Shown here piece after piece: positions 25,146-32,658 of a DNA stretch of 64,000 nt (positions within the stretch are counted from its first letter, which is position 1; each line of letters opens with the position of its first letter). The notes under the pieces are model-generated. The model saw only the letters and a list, made by a program, of their open reading frames with translations, ran no database searches and was not told the origin of the DNA. The stretch is from contig JADJOT010000002.1 of assembly GCA_016713625.1 (NCBI GenBank), positions 434,001 to 498,000 of the forward strand, read 5' to 3'. A program made the translations under genes and the position numbers. The DNA is from Candidatus Accumulibacter affinis (lineage in GTDB: Bacteria > Pseudomonadota > Gammaproteobacteria > Burkholderiales > Rhodocyclaceae).

Positions 25146-26105
25146 TCAAAGCTCGAACAGAACCGCACCCCAGGTAAAACCACCGCCAACGCCGGCGAGC
25201 AAGACCTTTTGACCGGCCCGAATGCGTCGTTCCCGAACAGCCTCATCAAGCGCCAGAGGAATCGAGGCCGCCGAGGTATTGCCATGCCGATCAACGGTGA
25301 CGATCACCTTGTCCATCGGCACCTTCATTTTCCTGGCAGTGGCTTCGAGGATGCGCATATTGGCCTGATGCGGAATCAACCAGTCGATACCCGCAGAGGG
25401 GATGCCAGCAGCCGCGCAGCACTCCTCGCCAACCTCTGCCAGAACGCGCACGGCAAATTTGAAAACCGCCTGCCCGTCCATGCGCAGAAACGGATCGCCA
25501 ATCACCTTGCCGTTGCAGACACTGCCCGGTACCGACAGGATGCCGTGGTGCGCACCATCAGCGTGCAAGGAAGTCGCCAGGATACCGGGACGGTCAGAGG
25601 CCTCCAGCACCACCGCGCCGGCACCGTCGCCGAAGAGCACGCAGGTGGCACGGTCAGACCAGTCGAGAATCCGCGAAAACACCTCGGAACCGACCACCAA
25701 AGCCCGTTTGTGACTACCCGAATGGATGAACTTGTCGGCTATCGTCAGCGCATAGACGAAACCGCTGCAGACCGCCTGAACATCAAAGGCTGTCGCACCA
25801 TGGTTAGACAACTTGCTTTGCAGCAGACAGGCAGTACTCGGGAAAATGTAATCAGGGGTCGAGGTGGCGACGATGATCAGGTCTATATCGGACGCCTCCA
25901 GACCGGCCGCGCTTAGCGCCCGCCGGCTCGCCTCCAGGCCGAGGTCACTGGACGTCTCACCGTTTTCGGCGAGATGGCGGAATCCAATACCGGTGCGACT
26001 GGTAATCCACTCATCGCTGGTGGCAATGCCACGGCGCGCGAGTTCATGATTGCTGACTGCCTGACCAGGCAGAAAGCTGCCGATCCCGGTGATGCGGGAA
26101 AACAT
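25146..26105 (-). CDS. fabH: 3-oxoacyl-[ACP] synthase III
   Basis: Starts fatty acid synthesis by condensing acetyl-CoA with malonyl-ACP. The 319-residue protein begins MFSRITGIGSFLPG. The catalytic Cys lies in VQAVCSGFVYALTIA, His in WLIPHQANMRILEA, and Asn in RHGNTSAASIPLALDEA. The ATG at 26105 is used because MxSRITGxGSxLP is the conserved N-terminus; longer starts run into plsX. It begins one base after the plsX stop, giving tight coupling. Confidence 0.97.
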   Translation of the reverse strand: MFSRITGIGSFLPGQAVSNHELARRGIATSDEWITSRTGIGFRHLAENGETSSDLGLEASRRALSAAGLEASDIDLIIVATSTPDYIFPSTACLLQSKLSNHGATAFDVQAVCSGFVYALTIADKFIHSGSHKRALVVGSEVFSRILDWSDRATCVLFGDGAGAVVLEASDRPGILATSLHADGAHHGILSVPGSVCNGKVIGDPFLRMDGQAVFKFAVRVLAEVGEECCAAAGIPSAGIDWLIPHQANMRILEATARKMKVPMDKVIVTVDRHGNTSAASIPLALDEAVRERRIRAGQKVLLAGVGGGFTWGAVLFEL

Positions 26106-26106
26106 G

Positions 26107-27120
26107 CTAGGCACTCTCCTGAAGCGGTTGTTGTTGCGCAATGCGTTCGCTGATACGTGCCAGCACGCCACTTCTGACCTCCTCTGCGGCACGCTGCAGC
26201 GCACGCGTGAAGGCAAAGGCATCGGCCGAGCCATGGCTCTTGACGACGATGCCCTTCAGGCCAAGCAGGGTAGCGCCATTGTACTGGCGATGGTCGACCC
26301 GCTTCTTGAACCTGTTGAGCACCGGCATGGCGAGCACGGCCGCCAACTTGGTAAGCAGATTGCGTCGGAATTCCTGCCGTAGAAAAGTGGCCAGAAGCTG
26401 CGCCAGACCTTCCGACGCCTTCAGCGCAACATTACCGACAAAGCCATCGCAAACGATGACATCAGCCTCGCCCTTGTAGAGTCCGTCGCCCTCCACATTA
26501 CCGATGAAATTCAGACCCGAACCCCAAAGCAACTCGGCTGCACGCTTGGCCACCTCGTTACCCTTAATGGCTTCCTCACCAATGTTCAGGATCCCGACCG
26601 TTGGCCGCTCCCGGTGCTCGATGGCGGAAACCAGCGAAGCACCCATGATTCCGAACTGCAGCAGATGCTCGGGAGCGCAGTCGACATTGGCGCCGAGATC
26701 CAGCACATGCGTGTGTCCGGTGAGCGTCGGCAAGACGGCACAGATCGCCGGCCGCTCGATACCGGGCAGCATCTTGAGGACAAACCGGGACATGGCCATC
26801 AGCGCACCGGTGTTCCCGGCCGAAACACAGGCATCCGCCTCGCCCTGTTTGACCAGATTGATGGCGACCCGCATCGACGAGTCCTTCTTGGTGCGCAGCG
26901 CCAAAGCCGGCGCCTCGTCCATGGCCACCACTTCGGCCGCATGGCGAACCACCACGCGGACTTCCGTCGCGCCCTCCAGAAAGGGCTCGATGCTCTCCGT
27001 CAGGCCAACCAGGATCACGCGCGCATCGGGATGATCACGCACAAACTCGCGCGCCGCCGGAACGGTCACCCGGGGACCGTGGTCCCCGCCCATGCAGTCG
27101 ATGGCGACGGTAATAGTCAT
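26107..27120 (-). CDS. plsX: Phosphate acyltransferase
   Basis: Makes acyl-phosphate from acyl-ACP for phosphatidic acid synthesis at the membrane. The 337-residue chain starts MTITVAIDCMGGDHGPRVTV, the family signature, and continues with VLPTLTGHTHVLDLGANVDC, NIGEEAIKGNEVAKRAAELL and IVCDGFVGNVALKASEGLA, all conserved PlsX segments. No purine-rich ribosome-binding site is seen before the ATG; instead a strong hairpin (27130-27164) ends nine bases upstream. The gene lies between rpmF and fabH in the normal order. Confidence 0.97.
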   Translation of the reverse strand: MTITVAIDCMGGDHGPRVTVPAAREFVRDHPDARVILVGLTESIEPFLEGATEVRVVVRHAAEVVAMDEAPALALRTKKDSSMRVAINLVKQGEADACVSAGNTGALMAMSRFVLKMLPGIERPAICAVLPTLTGHTHVLDLGANVDCAPEHLLQFGIMGASLVSAIEHRERPTVGILNIGEEAIKGNEVAKRAAELLWGSGLNFIGNVEGDGLYKGEADVIVCDGFVGNVALKASEGLAQLLATFLRQEFRRNLLTKLAAVLAMPVLNRFKKRVDHRQYNGATLLGLKGIVVKSHGSADAFAFTRALQRAAEEVRSGVLARISERIAQQQPLQESA

Positions 27121-27129
27121 CCGCTGGCA

Positions 27130-27164
27130 GGCAGGCCGCTGGCCCTCAGGGCAAGCGGCCTGCC
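27130..27164 (-). promoter_or_regulatory. Strong hairpin in the rpmF-plsX gap
   Basis: Inverted repeat with outer arms of 11 bp (27130-27140 and 27154-27164), a single G-A mismatch, and an inner GCCC/GGGC stem around a three-base loop. It fills most of the 57-base gap and ends about nine bases before the plsX ATG. It could attenuate transcription, protect rpmF mRNA, or mask the plsX start region. Confidence 0.65.
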
Positions 27165-27177
27165 CAATCCACAGAAA

Positions 27178-27357
27178 TCACTCGCCCGCGCCTTTGACCA
27201 CCTTCTTGCCTCGATAGAAACCGGTCGGGCTGACATGGTGACGCAGGTGCACCTCGCCTGTCGTCGGCTCGACAGCCAGCGGCATGCCACTCAAGGAATC
27301 ATGCGAGCGATGCATGCCACGCTTGGACGGGGATTTCTTGTTCTGTTGAACAGCCAT
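27178..27357 (-). CDS. rpmF: 50S ribosomal protein L32
   Basis: A 59-residue basic ribosomal protein read directly from the sequence: MAVQQNKKSPSKRGMHRSHD, then HHVSPTGFYRGKKVV near the C-terminus. It is the Cys-free form of L32, so it does not bind zinc. The gene stands between yceD and plsX, an arrangement kept across Proteobacteria that links ribosome and lipid synthesis. An AGGAG box (in TAGGAGTTCCTTATG) precedes the ATG. Confidence 0.96.
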   Translation of the reverse strand: MAVQQNKKSPSKRGMHRSHDSLSGMPLAVEPTTGEVHLRHHVSPTGFYRGKKVVKGAGE

Positions 27358-27378
27358 AAGGAACTCCTAGAATCAAAC

Positions 27379-27873
27379 TCACTGAGGCTTGCCGTGAAGG
27401 CTGGCCAATACGGAAAACGGCGACGCGATTGCCGACTCACGCGACGCCCCGGGCAGCACGCAATCGTCATGCCGCGGCGCGGTGGGAAGCGCCAGAAGGA
27501 TTTCATCCTCGATCAGCGCGGCAACATCAAGATCCTTCTGATGCGGAAGAAAATCCCTGGAGTCATCCTCCAGCTCTTCCTGGGTCAGATCGTCATCGCT
27601 ATCGACGAACTCAAGCAGACTGCGCACCTGGATCGGATACTCGATCGTTTCGAGGCAGCGCTGGCAGCACAGTGACAATGTACCATCCACCTCCACCAGC
27701 AACTGTGACCCGCCGAGATCAGCGCTGCGGCCCGTGATCCGATACTGCACGCCACCAGATGCACTGGTCAGCAAATCAAGCAACCGCGTCAGGGCCACGG
27801 CGGGCAATTCACCTCGCAGCGAAGCTCCGTCACTTGCAAAAGACCGGCTGTCAATAACAACTCGTCGCGACAT
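27379..27873 (-). CDS. yceD: DUF177/YceD family protein
   Basis: A 164-residue cytoplasmic protein that precedes rpmF in most bacteria. The family pattern is present: CQRCLETIEYPI with the CxxC pair near residue 69, DLTQEELEDDSRDFLPHQ, and DVAALIEDEILLALPTAPRH with C(V)L further on. In plants and bacteria DUF177 proteins have been linked to 23S rRNA accumulation; the molecular function is not established. No ribosome-binding site precedes the ATG; a candidate promoter ends only nine bases upstream, so the transcript may be leaderless. Confidence 0.9.
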   Translation of the reverse strand: MSRRVVIDSRSFASDGASLRGELPAVALTRLLDLLTSASGGVQYRITGRSADLGGSQLLVEVDGTLSLCCQRCLETIEYPIQVRSLLEFVDSDDDLTQEELEDDSRDFLPHQKDLDVAALIEDEILLALPTAPRHDDCVLPGASRESAIASPFSVLASLHGKPQ

Positions 27874-27882
27874 AAGGGGCGC

Positions 27883-27911
27883 ATGATATTATTTTCGGCT
27901 TTTGAAGTCAA
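27883..27911 (-). promoter_or_regulatory. Candidate promoter of the yceD-rpmF-plsX-fab operon
   Basis: On the minus strand TTGACT (-35, 27906-27911) and TATCAT (-10, 27883-27888) are separated by 17 bases. Only nine bases lie between the -10 and the yceD ATG, and no Shine-Dalgarno sequence is present there, so initiation would give a leaderless or nearly leaderless mRNA. Confidence 0.45.
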
Positions 27912-27989
27912 AGCGCCGATACGGCAAATCCAGTCATTCGCTGTTTTTTTCCACCTTGCCACGATTCGCGCGCCGTTGTGCACCCGCTC

Positions 27990-28574
27990 ATGCCCCAGCC
28001 TCCGCTCATCCTCGCCTCGACCTCGCCATTCCGTCGCGAACTTCTGGCTCGTCTTGGCCTGCCATTCACGACCGCGAACCCCGCCGTTGATGAGGCGCTA
28101 CTGCCCCGGGAAACACCCGAAGCAGGCGCCTTGCGTCTTTCGGAAGCCAAGGCCCGCGCAGTCGCCAGCTACCACCCCGACGCCTTGATCATTGGCAGCG
28201 ACCAGGTTGCCTGCCTGGACGACAAGATTTTCGGCAAGCCGGGAACCCACGCGAATGCTTTCCGGCAGTTGCAGGCCATGCGCGGTCACCGTGTCAACTT
28301 TTTCACCGGCCTTTGTCTCCTGAACGCGCGCAGCGGCAGAGCGCATCGGCGAGGCGTCCCGACGCTGGTCACCTTCCGGGACCTCAGCGACGAGGAAATC
28401 GAAACCTACCTGCGCAAGGAACAACCGTACAACTGCGCCGGCAGCGCGAAATCAGAAGGGCTGGGGATTGCATTGATCGCCAGGATCGACGGCGACGACC
28501 CCAACGCACTGATCGGCCTGCCGCTGATCGCCCTTTGCGACCTTTTGCGAATCGAGAACATATCTGTACTCTGA
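27990..28574 (+). CDS. yceF: Maf/YceF nucleoside-triphosphate pyrophosphatase
   Basis: House-cleaning pyrophosphatase. The 194-residue protein starts MPQPPLILASTSPFRRELLA, has IIGSDQVACLDDKIFGKP in the middle and CAGSAKSEGLGIALI near the C-terminus. These closely follow E. coli YceF (m7GTP pyrophosphatase) rather than the dTTP/UTP-type Maf (YhdE), as judged by remembered sequence. The ATG at 27990 is preferred to a GTG at 27978 because the family starts with MP.LILAS. It is divergent from yceD with 116 bases between, and the RsmI-like gene follows. Confidence 0.92.
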   Translation: MPQPPLILASTSPFRRELLARLGLPFTTANPAVDEALLPRETPEAGALRLSEAKARAVASYHPDALIIGSDQVACLDDKIFGKPGTHANAFRQLQAMRGHRVNFFTGLCLLNARSGRAHRRGVPTLVTFRDLSDEEIETYLRKEQPYNCAGSAKSEGLGIALIARIDGDDPNALIGLPLIALCDLLRIENISVL

Positions 28575-28607
28575 TCAGGACCCTAGCCGACCTAGGCACC
28601 CTAGCTC

Positions 28608-29318
28608 ATGAAAACCGGCACGATCTATCTGATCCCGGTGCCCCTCGGTCAGACACCGCTGCTCGCTGTCCTGCCAGGACCCGTGGTGACGTGCGCGCAG
28701 CGCCTCACCCACTTCGTTGCCGAAAACGCAAAAACCGCCCGCGCCTTCCTGAAGTTGCTTCCTTCGGACCTGCCGCTGCAACAGATCGAGATTCAGGAAC
28801 TCAACCAGCACACTCCGTCCAGCGCGCTACCGCGACTGCTGGCACCGGCGCTCGCCGGAAGCGACCTGGGACTGATCTCCGAGGCCGGATGCCCGGCGGT
28901 GGCCGACCCGGGTGCCGCGTTGGTGTCGCTGGCCCATCAGCAAGGCGTCCCGGTCGTTCCAATGGTCGGCCCGTCCTCGATCCTGCTTGCCCTGATGGGT
29001 TCTGGGCTGAGCGGTCAGTGCTTTGCATTTCACGGTTACCTGCCCAGTGCCACTGCGGAGCGGGAAAATCGCTTGCGTGAACTGGAGAAGGAATCGCGGC
29101 GGCAGCAGCGAGCCCAAATCTTTATCGAAACTCCTTACCGCAACCGCCAGATGCTGGAATCGCTGCTCGCCAGCTGCGCAACCGGCACGCGCATCTGCGT
29201 CGCCACCGACCTCACCCTCGACAGCGAGCGGATCACGACGCGTACGGTTTCCGAATGGCGACGGCAGCAGCTACCCGAGATCAGTCGCCGACCGACGGTA
29301 TTCCTCATGCAGGCATAA
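28608..29318 (+). CDS. RsmI-like tetrapyrrole-methylase-fold methyltransferase
   Basis: A 236-residue SAM-dependent methyltransferase of the tetrapyrrole methylase superfamily. It begins MKTGTIYLIPVPLG, has LISEAGCPAVADPGAALVSL (the 'SDAG.P.I.DPG' motif of RsmI) around residues 88-107, VVPMVGPSSILLAL, and TPYRNRQMLE. RsmI 2'-O-methylates C1402 of 16S rRNA. This protein is shorter than RsmI (about 285 residues) and lacks its C-terminal extension, so it may be a paralogue with another target. Overlap or coupling with yceF is absent (33-base gap). The 3' end faces the S49 peptidase gene. Confidence 0.85.
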   Translation: MKTGTIYLIPVPLGQTPLLAVLPGPVVTCAQRLTHFVAENAKTARAFLKLLPSDLPLQQIEIQELNQHTPSSALPRLLAPALAGSDLGLISEAGCPAVADPGAALVSLAHQQGVPVVPMVGPSSILLALMGSGLSGQCFAFHGYLPSATAERENRLRELEKESRRQQRAQIFIETPYRNRQMLESLLASCATGTRICVATDLTLDSERITTRTVSEWRRQQLPEISRRPTVFLMQA

Positions 29319-29332
29319 CGTAGACAGCAAGG

Positions 29333-30286
29333 TTAGCGGAAGAGCGGCCGGCCGGCATCGAGCAGGGAACCCAACGCACCCGGCGGCACCTCGGCGCGCA
29401 GGCGCCTGGCAAAACGCTCGGCGATGTTGTCCTTGATCGTGAAGTCGACGATCTTGTCGGCCTTGATCACGTCCCGCGCCACCGAACCAACGGTACCAAA
29501 ACCATCGGCAAGACCCAGGCGAACACTTTGACTGCCGGTCCACATCAGGCCGCTGAACATCTCGGGTGTTTCCTTGAGGCGCTCGCCGCGCCCCTGCCGC
29601 ACGACCGCGATGAACTGCTTGTGGATTTCACGCAGCAGCACCTGCGCGTGTTCCTTCTGCTTCGCGTCCTGCGGCGAGAAGGGGTCGAGGAAACCCTTGT
29701 TCTCGCCGGCGGTCAGCAAGCGACGTTCGATCCCCAGCTTCTCCATCGCTCCGGTGAACCCGAAAGCGTCCATCAGCACACCGATCGAGCCAACGATACT
29801 GGCCTTGTCTACGAAGATCTTGTCGGCTGCGACGGCAACGTAATAGCCACCGGACGCACAGACGTCTTCGACCACTACGTAGAGAGGGATCTGCGGGTGC
29901 GTGGTGCGCAAGCGGCGGATTTCGTCGTGGACAATCCCTGCCTGCACCGGGCTGCCACCCGGGCTGTTGACGCGCAGAATGACCCCGGCCGTCCCCTTGT
30001 CCCCAAAGGCCGCATCCAGCGCGTCGTTGATATTCTGCGCACTGGCTTCACCCTGCGCCTCGATCGTGCCATGCAGGTGAACGACCGCAGTATGTCGGCC
30101 ATCAGCCATCTGTTCGGAACCGCCCCAGTCAACGACCAGAACCAGCACCGCGACCAGGTAGGCCAAGCCTGCCAGCTTGAAGAATATCCCCCACCGCCGC
30201 TTCGCCCGCTGTTCTTGCAGCGCCGCGAAGGCAACCTTCTCCAGCAACTGTCGTTCCCACTGCGGTTCGTTTTCGGGGATGTTCAA
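29333..30286 (-). CDS. sppA: S49 family signal-peptide-peptidase-like protease (SppA type)
   Basis: A 317-residue inner-membrane protease with one N-terminal membrane helix (FFKLAGLAYLVAVLVLVVDW, residues about 35-55). The catalytic Ser lies in EDVCASGGYYVAVAADKIF and the general-base Lys in the downstream LLTAGENKGFLDPF; VNSPGGSPVQAG supplies the oxyanion/SPGG motif. It is a single-domain (short) SppA of about 320 residues, like Bacillus SppA, rather than the 600-residue E. coli form. It would cut signal peptides and membrane fragments on the periplasmic side. The Rieske gene overlaps its start by four bases (30283-30286). Confidence 0.92.
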   Translation of the reverse strand: MNIPENEPQWERQLLEKVAFAALQEQRAKRRWGIFFKLAGLAYLVAVLVLVVDWGGSEQMADGRHTAVVHLHGTIEAQGEASAQNINDALDAAFGDKGTAGVILRVNSPGGSPVQAGIVHDEIRRLRTTHPQIPLYVVVEDVCASGGYYVAVAADKIFVDKASIVGSIGVLMDAFGFTGAMEKLGIERRLLTAGENKGFLDPFSPQDAKQKEHAQVLLREIHKQFIAVVRQGRGERLKETPEMFSGLMWTGSQSVRLGLADGFGTVGSVARDVIKADKIVDFTIKDNIAERFARRLRAEVPPGALGSLLDAGRPLFR

Positions 30287-30642
30287 GGTGTCTGCTCGTG
30301 TGGAGTGAAATAGATGGCGCCATCAAGTTCTTCGACGGGTAGCGGCGTCAGCCCCCTGCCGTTGCAACGGCCGCCCAGACAGCGGCCATTTTCCGGTGAA
30401 TAGAGCGCACCATGCGTTGCGCAGATCAAGTATACCTTGGAATCATCGAAGAATTCGTTGCGCTGCCAGTCGAGTTCGACCGCGATATGGGCGCAACGAT
30501 TGAGGTAGGCAAAAACCAGGCCCTGAAACCGCACCGCAAACGCCGGCTGCTCGATGCCGTGCCGGTTGACGGTAAAACGAACCCCCGGCCCCCCGTCAGA
30601 CAACTCGGCGGAAGGACAGATCAGGCGTGTAGCCACAGCCAT
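30283..30642 (-). CDS. Rieske [2Fe-2S] domain protein
   Basis: A 119-residue soluble ferredoxin-type protein. Both cluster-binding boxes are present: CAHIAVELDW (Cys and His) and CATHGALYSPENGRCLGG (Cys and His), matching C-x-H ... C-x-x-H of the Rieske fold. No transmembrane anchor or signal peptide is seen, so it is cytoplasmic. The electron partner is unknown. It overlaps the HAD gene upstream by 22 bases and the S49 peptidase downstream by four, so all are in one operon with rluC; no functional link among them is obvious. Confidence 0.88.
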   Translation of the reverse strand: MAVATRLICPSAELSDGGPGVRFTVNRHGIEQPAFAVRFQGLVFAYLNRCAHIAVELDWQRNEFFDDSKVYLICATHGALYSPENGRCLGGRCNGRGLTPLPVEELDGAIYFTPHEQTP

Positions 30643-31277
30643 TCCGACAGTTCCTGCAGGTTATCGAGGCGCGCCAGTGGCTGCAGTGCGTCGAGAGCTG
30701 CCACCGGGTGCGCGCCATACGCCACAGCCAGGCACGCAACGCCGGCATTGTTGGCCATCTGCAGATCGTGCGTCGTATCGCCAATCATCAGTGCGCGCAT
30801 GCGGTCGACCGCCAACTCATCGAGCAGTTCTTCGAGCATCTGCGGGTGTGGTTTGGAAAAACACTCGTCGGCGCACCGCGACGCGTGAAAATACGCGCCC
30901 AGCCCACTCAACCGCAAGGCGCGCTGCAGACCATGGCGGCTCTTGCCGGTCGCCACGGCGAGCCGAAAACCCGCCGTCGCAAGGCCGCTGATCAACTCGG
31001 CAACGCCATCGAACAACTGCAGTTCGTGATCGTGCGACAGGTAATGGTGGCGGTATCGTTCCACCATTTCCGGGTAAAGTTCCTCGGGTAAATCGGGTAC
31101 GGCGTGGCGCAGGGCAGCGTGTAAACCCAAGCCGATCACATGTCTCGCCCGCTCGTCCGAAGGTGCGGAAATACCGATGTCCCGGCAGGCAGCATTGATG
31201 GCGCCGACGATAGCCCCCGCCGAGTCGAGCAGCGTGCCATCCCAATCGAAAACCAGCAAATCAAATTGTCTCGCCAT
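30621..31277 (-). CDS. HAD hydrolase, phosphoglycolate-phosphatase-like
   Basis: A 218-residue HAD phosphatase. Motif I is VFDWDGTLLDSAGAIV near residue 9, motif II in VATGKSRHG, the Lys in CFSKPHPQML, and motif III MIGDTTHDLQMANNAG. It has the helical C1 cap typical of Gph/PGMB proteins. Substrates of this family include phosphoglycolate and sugar phosphates; the true one is not known. It overlaps the rluC end by 17 bases. Confidence 0.9.
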   Translation of the reverse strand: MARQFDLLVFDWDGTLLDSAGAIVGAINAACRDIGISAPSDERARHVIGLGLHAALRHAVPDLPEELYPEMVERYRHHYLSHDHELQLFDGVAELISGLATAGFRLAVATGKSRHGLQRALRLSGLGAYFHASRCADECFSKPHPQMLEELLDELAVDRMRALMIGDTTHDLQMANNAGVACLAVAYGAHPVAALDALQPLARLDNLQELSEWLWLHA

Positions 31278-32253
31278 AATCCTGCTTTTCCTTCGCCGCT
31301 ACGCGCTGCACGAAACCTGTCAACGCCGCCGGCAGCGCCGCTTCGACCAGCAGCATCCGGTCTTCCAGCGGATGTGGCAGACACATCCGAGAGGCGTGCA
31401 GAAACATGCGCTTCAATCCATCCCTGGACAGCGTCTTGTTGAGCGCAAAATCCCCATACTTCTCGTCGCCGGCGATCGGGTAACCCAGATGTGCGAGGTG
31501 AACGCGGATCTGGTGCGTACGCCCCGTTTTCAGCTCGGCCTCCAGCAGGCTGAAGCGCTCCCAGCGCGCGAGCAGCCGGAAGATGGTATGCGCGGTCTTG
31601 CCGTCTTCGGAAACACGAACGCGCCGCTCGCCCGATGCCTGCAGATATTTGAACAAAGGCAGCCGAACGTTGCGCAGGGGATCCATCCAGCGCCCACAGA
31701 CCAGGACCAGGTAACGCTTGTCGGCACCTCGGCCAGTACCGCCAAGGCCGCCTTCACGAAACATTGTGTGCAGCGCAAGGAGCGCCGAGCGCTTCTTGCC
31801 GAGCAGCAGGATCCCCGAAGTTTCGCGGTCAAGCCGATGTGCAAGTTCGAGAAAACGCGCCTGCGGCCGCTGCCGTCGCAGTGCCTCGATGACCCCGAAG
31901 CTCTCGCCGCTGCCACCATGCACGGCGATGCCGGCCGGCTTGTCGACCACCAGCAAGCCCTCATCTTCATAAACGATCGGTAGATGCACCTTGAACTCGG
32001 CGCCGGCGACCAGTTCCTGTTCGAGTTTGGCGATGCGCAAGGGGGGAATACGCAGCAAATCGCCGGTCTGCAAGCGATACGAAACCGCCGCCCGCCGTCC
32101 ATTCACGCGCACCTGGCCGCTACGCACTATGCTGTAGACGTGGCTCTTGGGCACCCCTTTGCACTTCTTCAGCAGCAGGTTGTCGAGGCGCTGCCCGTGC
32201 TCATTCTCGGTAATCAGCTCCTGCGTAACTGAGTTTTTGCTAACTTCGGCCAT
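31261..32253 (-). CDS. rluC: 23S rRNA pseudouridine synthase RluC
   Basis: Makes pseudouridine at 23S rRNA positions 955, 2504 and 2580 in E. coli. The 330-residue protein has an N-terminal S4-like RNA-binding part (GQRLDNLLLKKCKGVPKSHV, VRVNGRRA) and the catalytic RluA-type domain with HRLDRETSGILLLGK (Asp of the catalytic loop) and GRTHQIRVHLAHLGYPIAGD. I use the ATG at 32253 (MAEVSKNSVTQ); longer starts run into the unstructured intergenic region. It is divergent from rne, a common pairing, and starts a - strand operon rluC-HAD-Rieske-S49. Confidence 0.94.
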   Translation of the reverse strand: MAEVSKNSVTQELITENEHGQRLDNLLLKKCKGVPKSHVYSIVRSGQVRVNGRRAAVSYRLQTGDLLRIPPLRIAKLEQELVAGAEFKVHLPIVYEDEGLLVVDKPAGIAVHGGSGESFGVIEALRRQRPQARFLELAHRLDRETSGILLLGKKRSALLALHTMFREGGLGGTGRGADKRYLVLVCGRWMDPLRNVRLPLFKYLQASGERRVRVSEDGKTAHTIFRLLARWERFSLLEAELKTGRTHQIRVHLAHLGYPIAGDEKYGDFALNKTLSRDGLKRMFLHASRMCLPHPLEDRMLLVEAALPAALTGFVQRVAAKEKQDYGETI

Positions 32254-32658
32254 TTTAAGAATATACTTAACTTGATTTGCGTTTTGGGTTGAAAGAGGCG
32301 CTGACCCGTGAGACCGTCGAGCGACGCCGATTCTGAAGCCATTGCGACGCACTTTCCGGCAGGCCCTGGCCGCCTCTCTTGCACCAACCTGTGCAAGATC
32401 ACTCAACGCCAATCACCTGGTTAAGTACGCTCACCACGAAGTAGCGATACTACTTGAACTGCGCGCGCCTAGCACCTGTGGAGCGGCCCTGGCAGATTCC
32501 CGAGTCCTTGACTTTCAAGGCCCGACGGGAGAGCCCATCGGCGAGATACCCCTATTGGTTGCACGACCGGAAAGCCCCTCAAGCATCCCATCCACAACTG
32601 ATGCGTTACCGCCTGCACAAGGCCACTGTCCCCGTGAAAGCGCGTGGGAGCCCAAATC
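32254..32658. other. 405-base rluC/rne divergent intergenic region
   Basis: No gene is seen here. The region holds the two divergent promoters and the long rne leader. A small perfect hairpin, AAGTAG/CTACTT around CGATA, lies at 32439-32455. On the minus strand TATATT occurs 10-15 bases from the rluC ATG, without a good -35. E. coli rne has a long autoregulatory leader, so a similar role here is possible but not shown. Confidence 0.5.

Noticed and set aside
24453..25916. 487-residue + strand frame antisense to fabD and fabH
   Set aside because: Mirror of strongly conserved fab genes; composition (Arg/Gly/His-rich) and lack of motifs show it is a shadow.
28608..29318. rsmI assignment
   Set aside because: The chain is about 50 residues shorter than RsmI and lacks its C-terminal part, so only a fold-level call is made.
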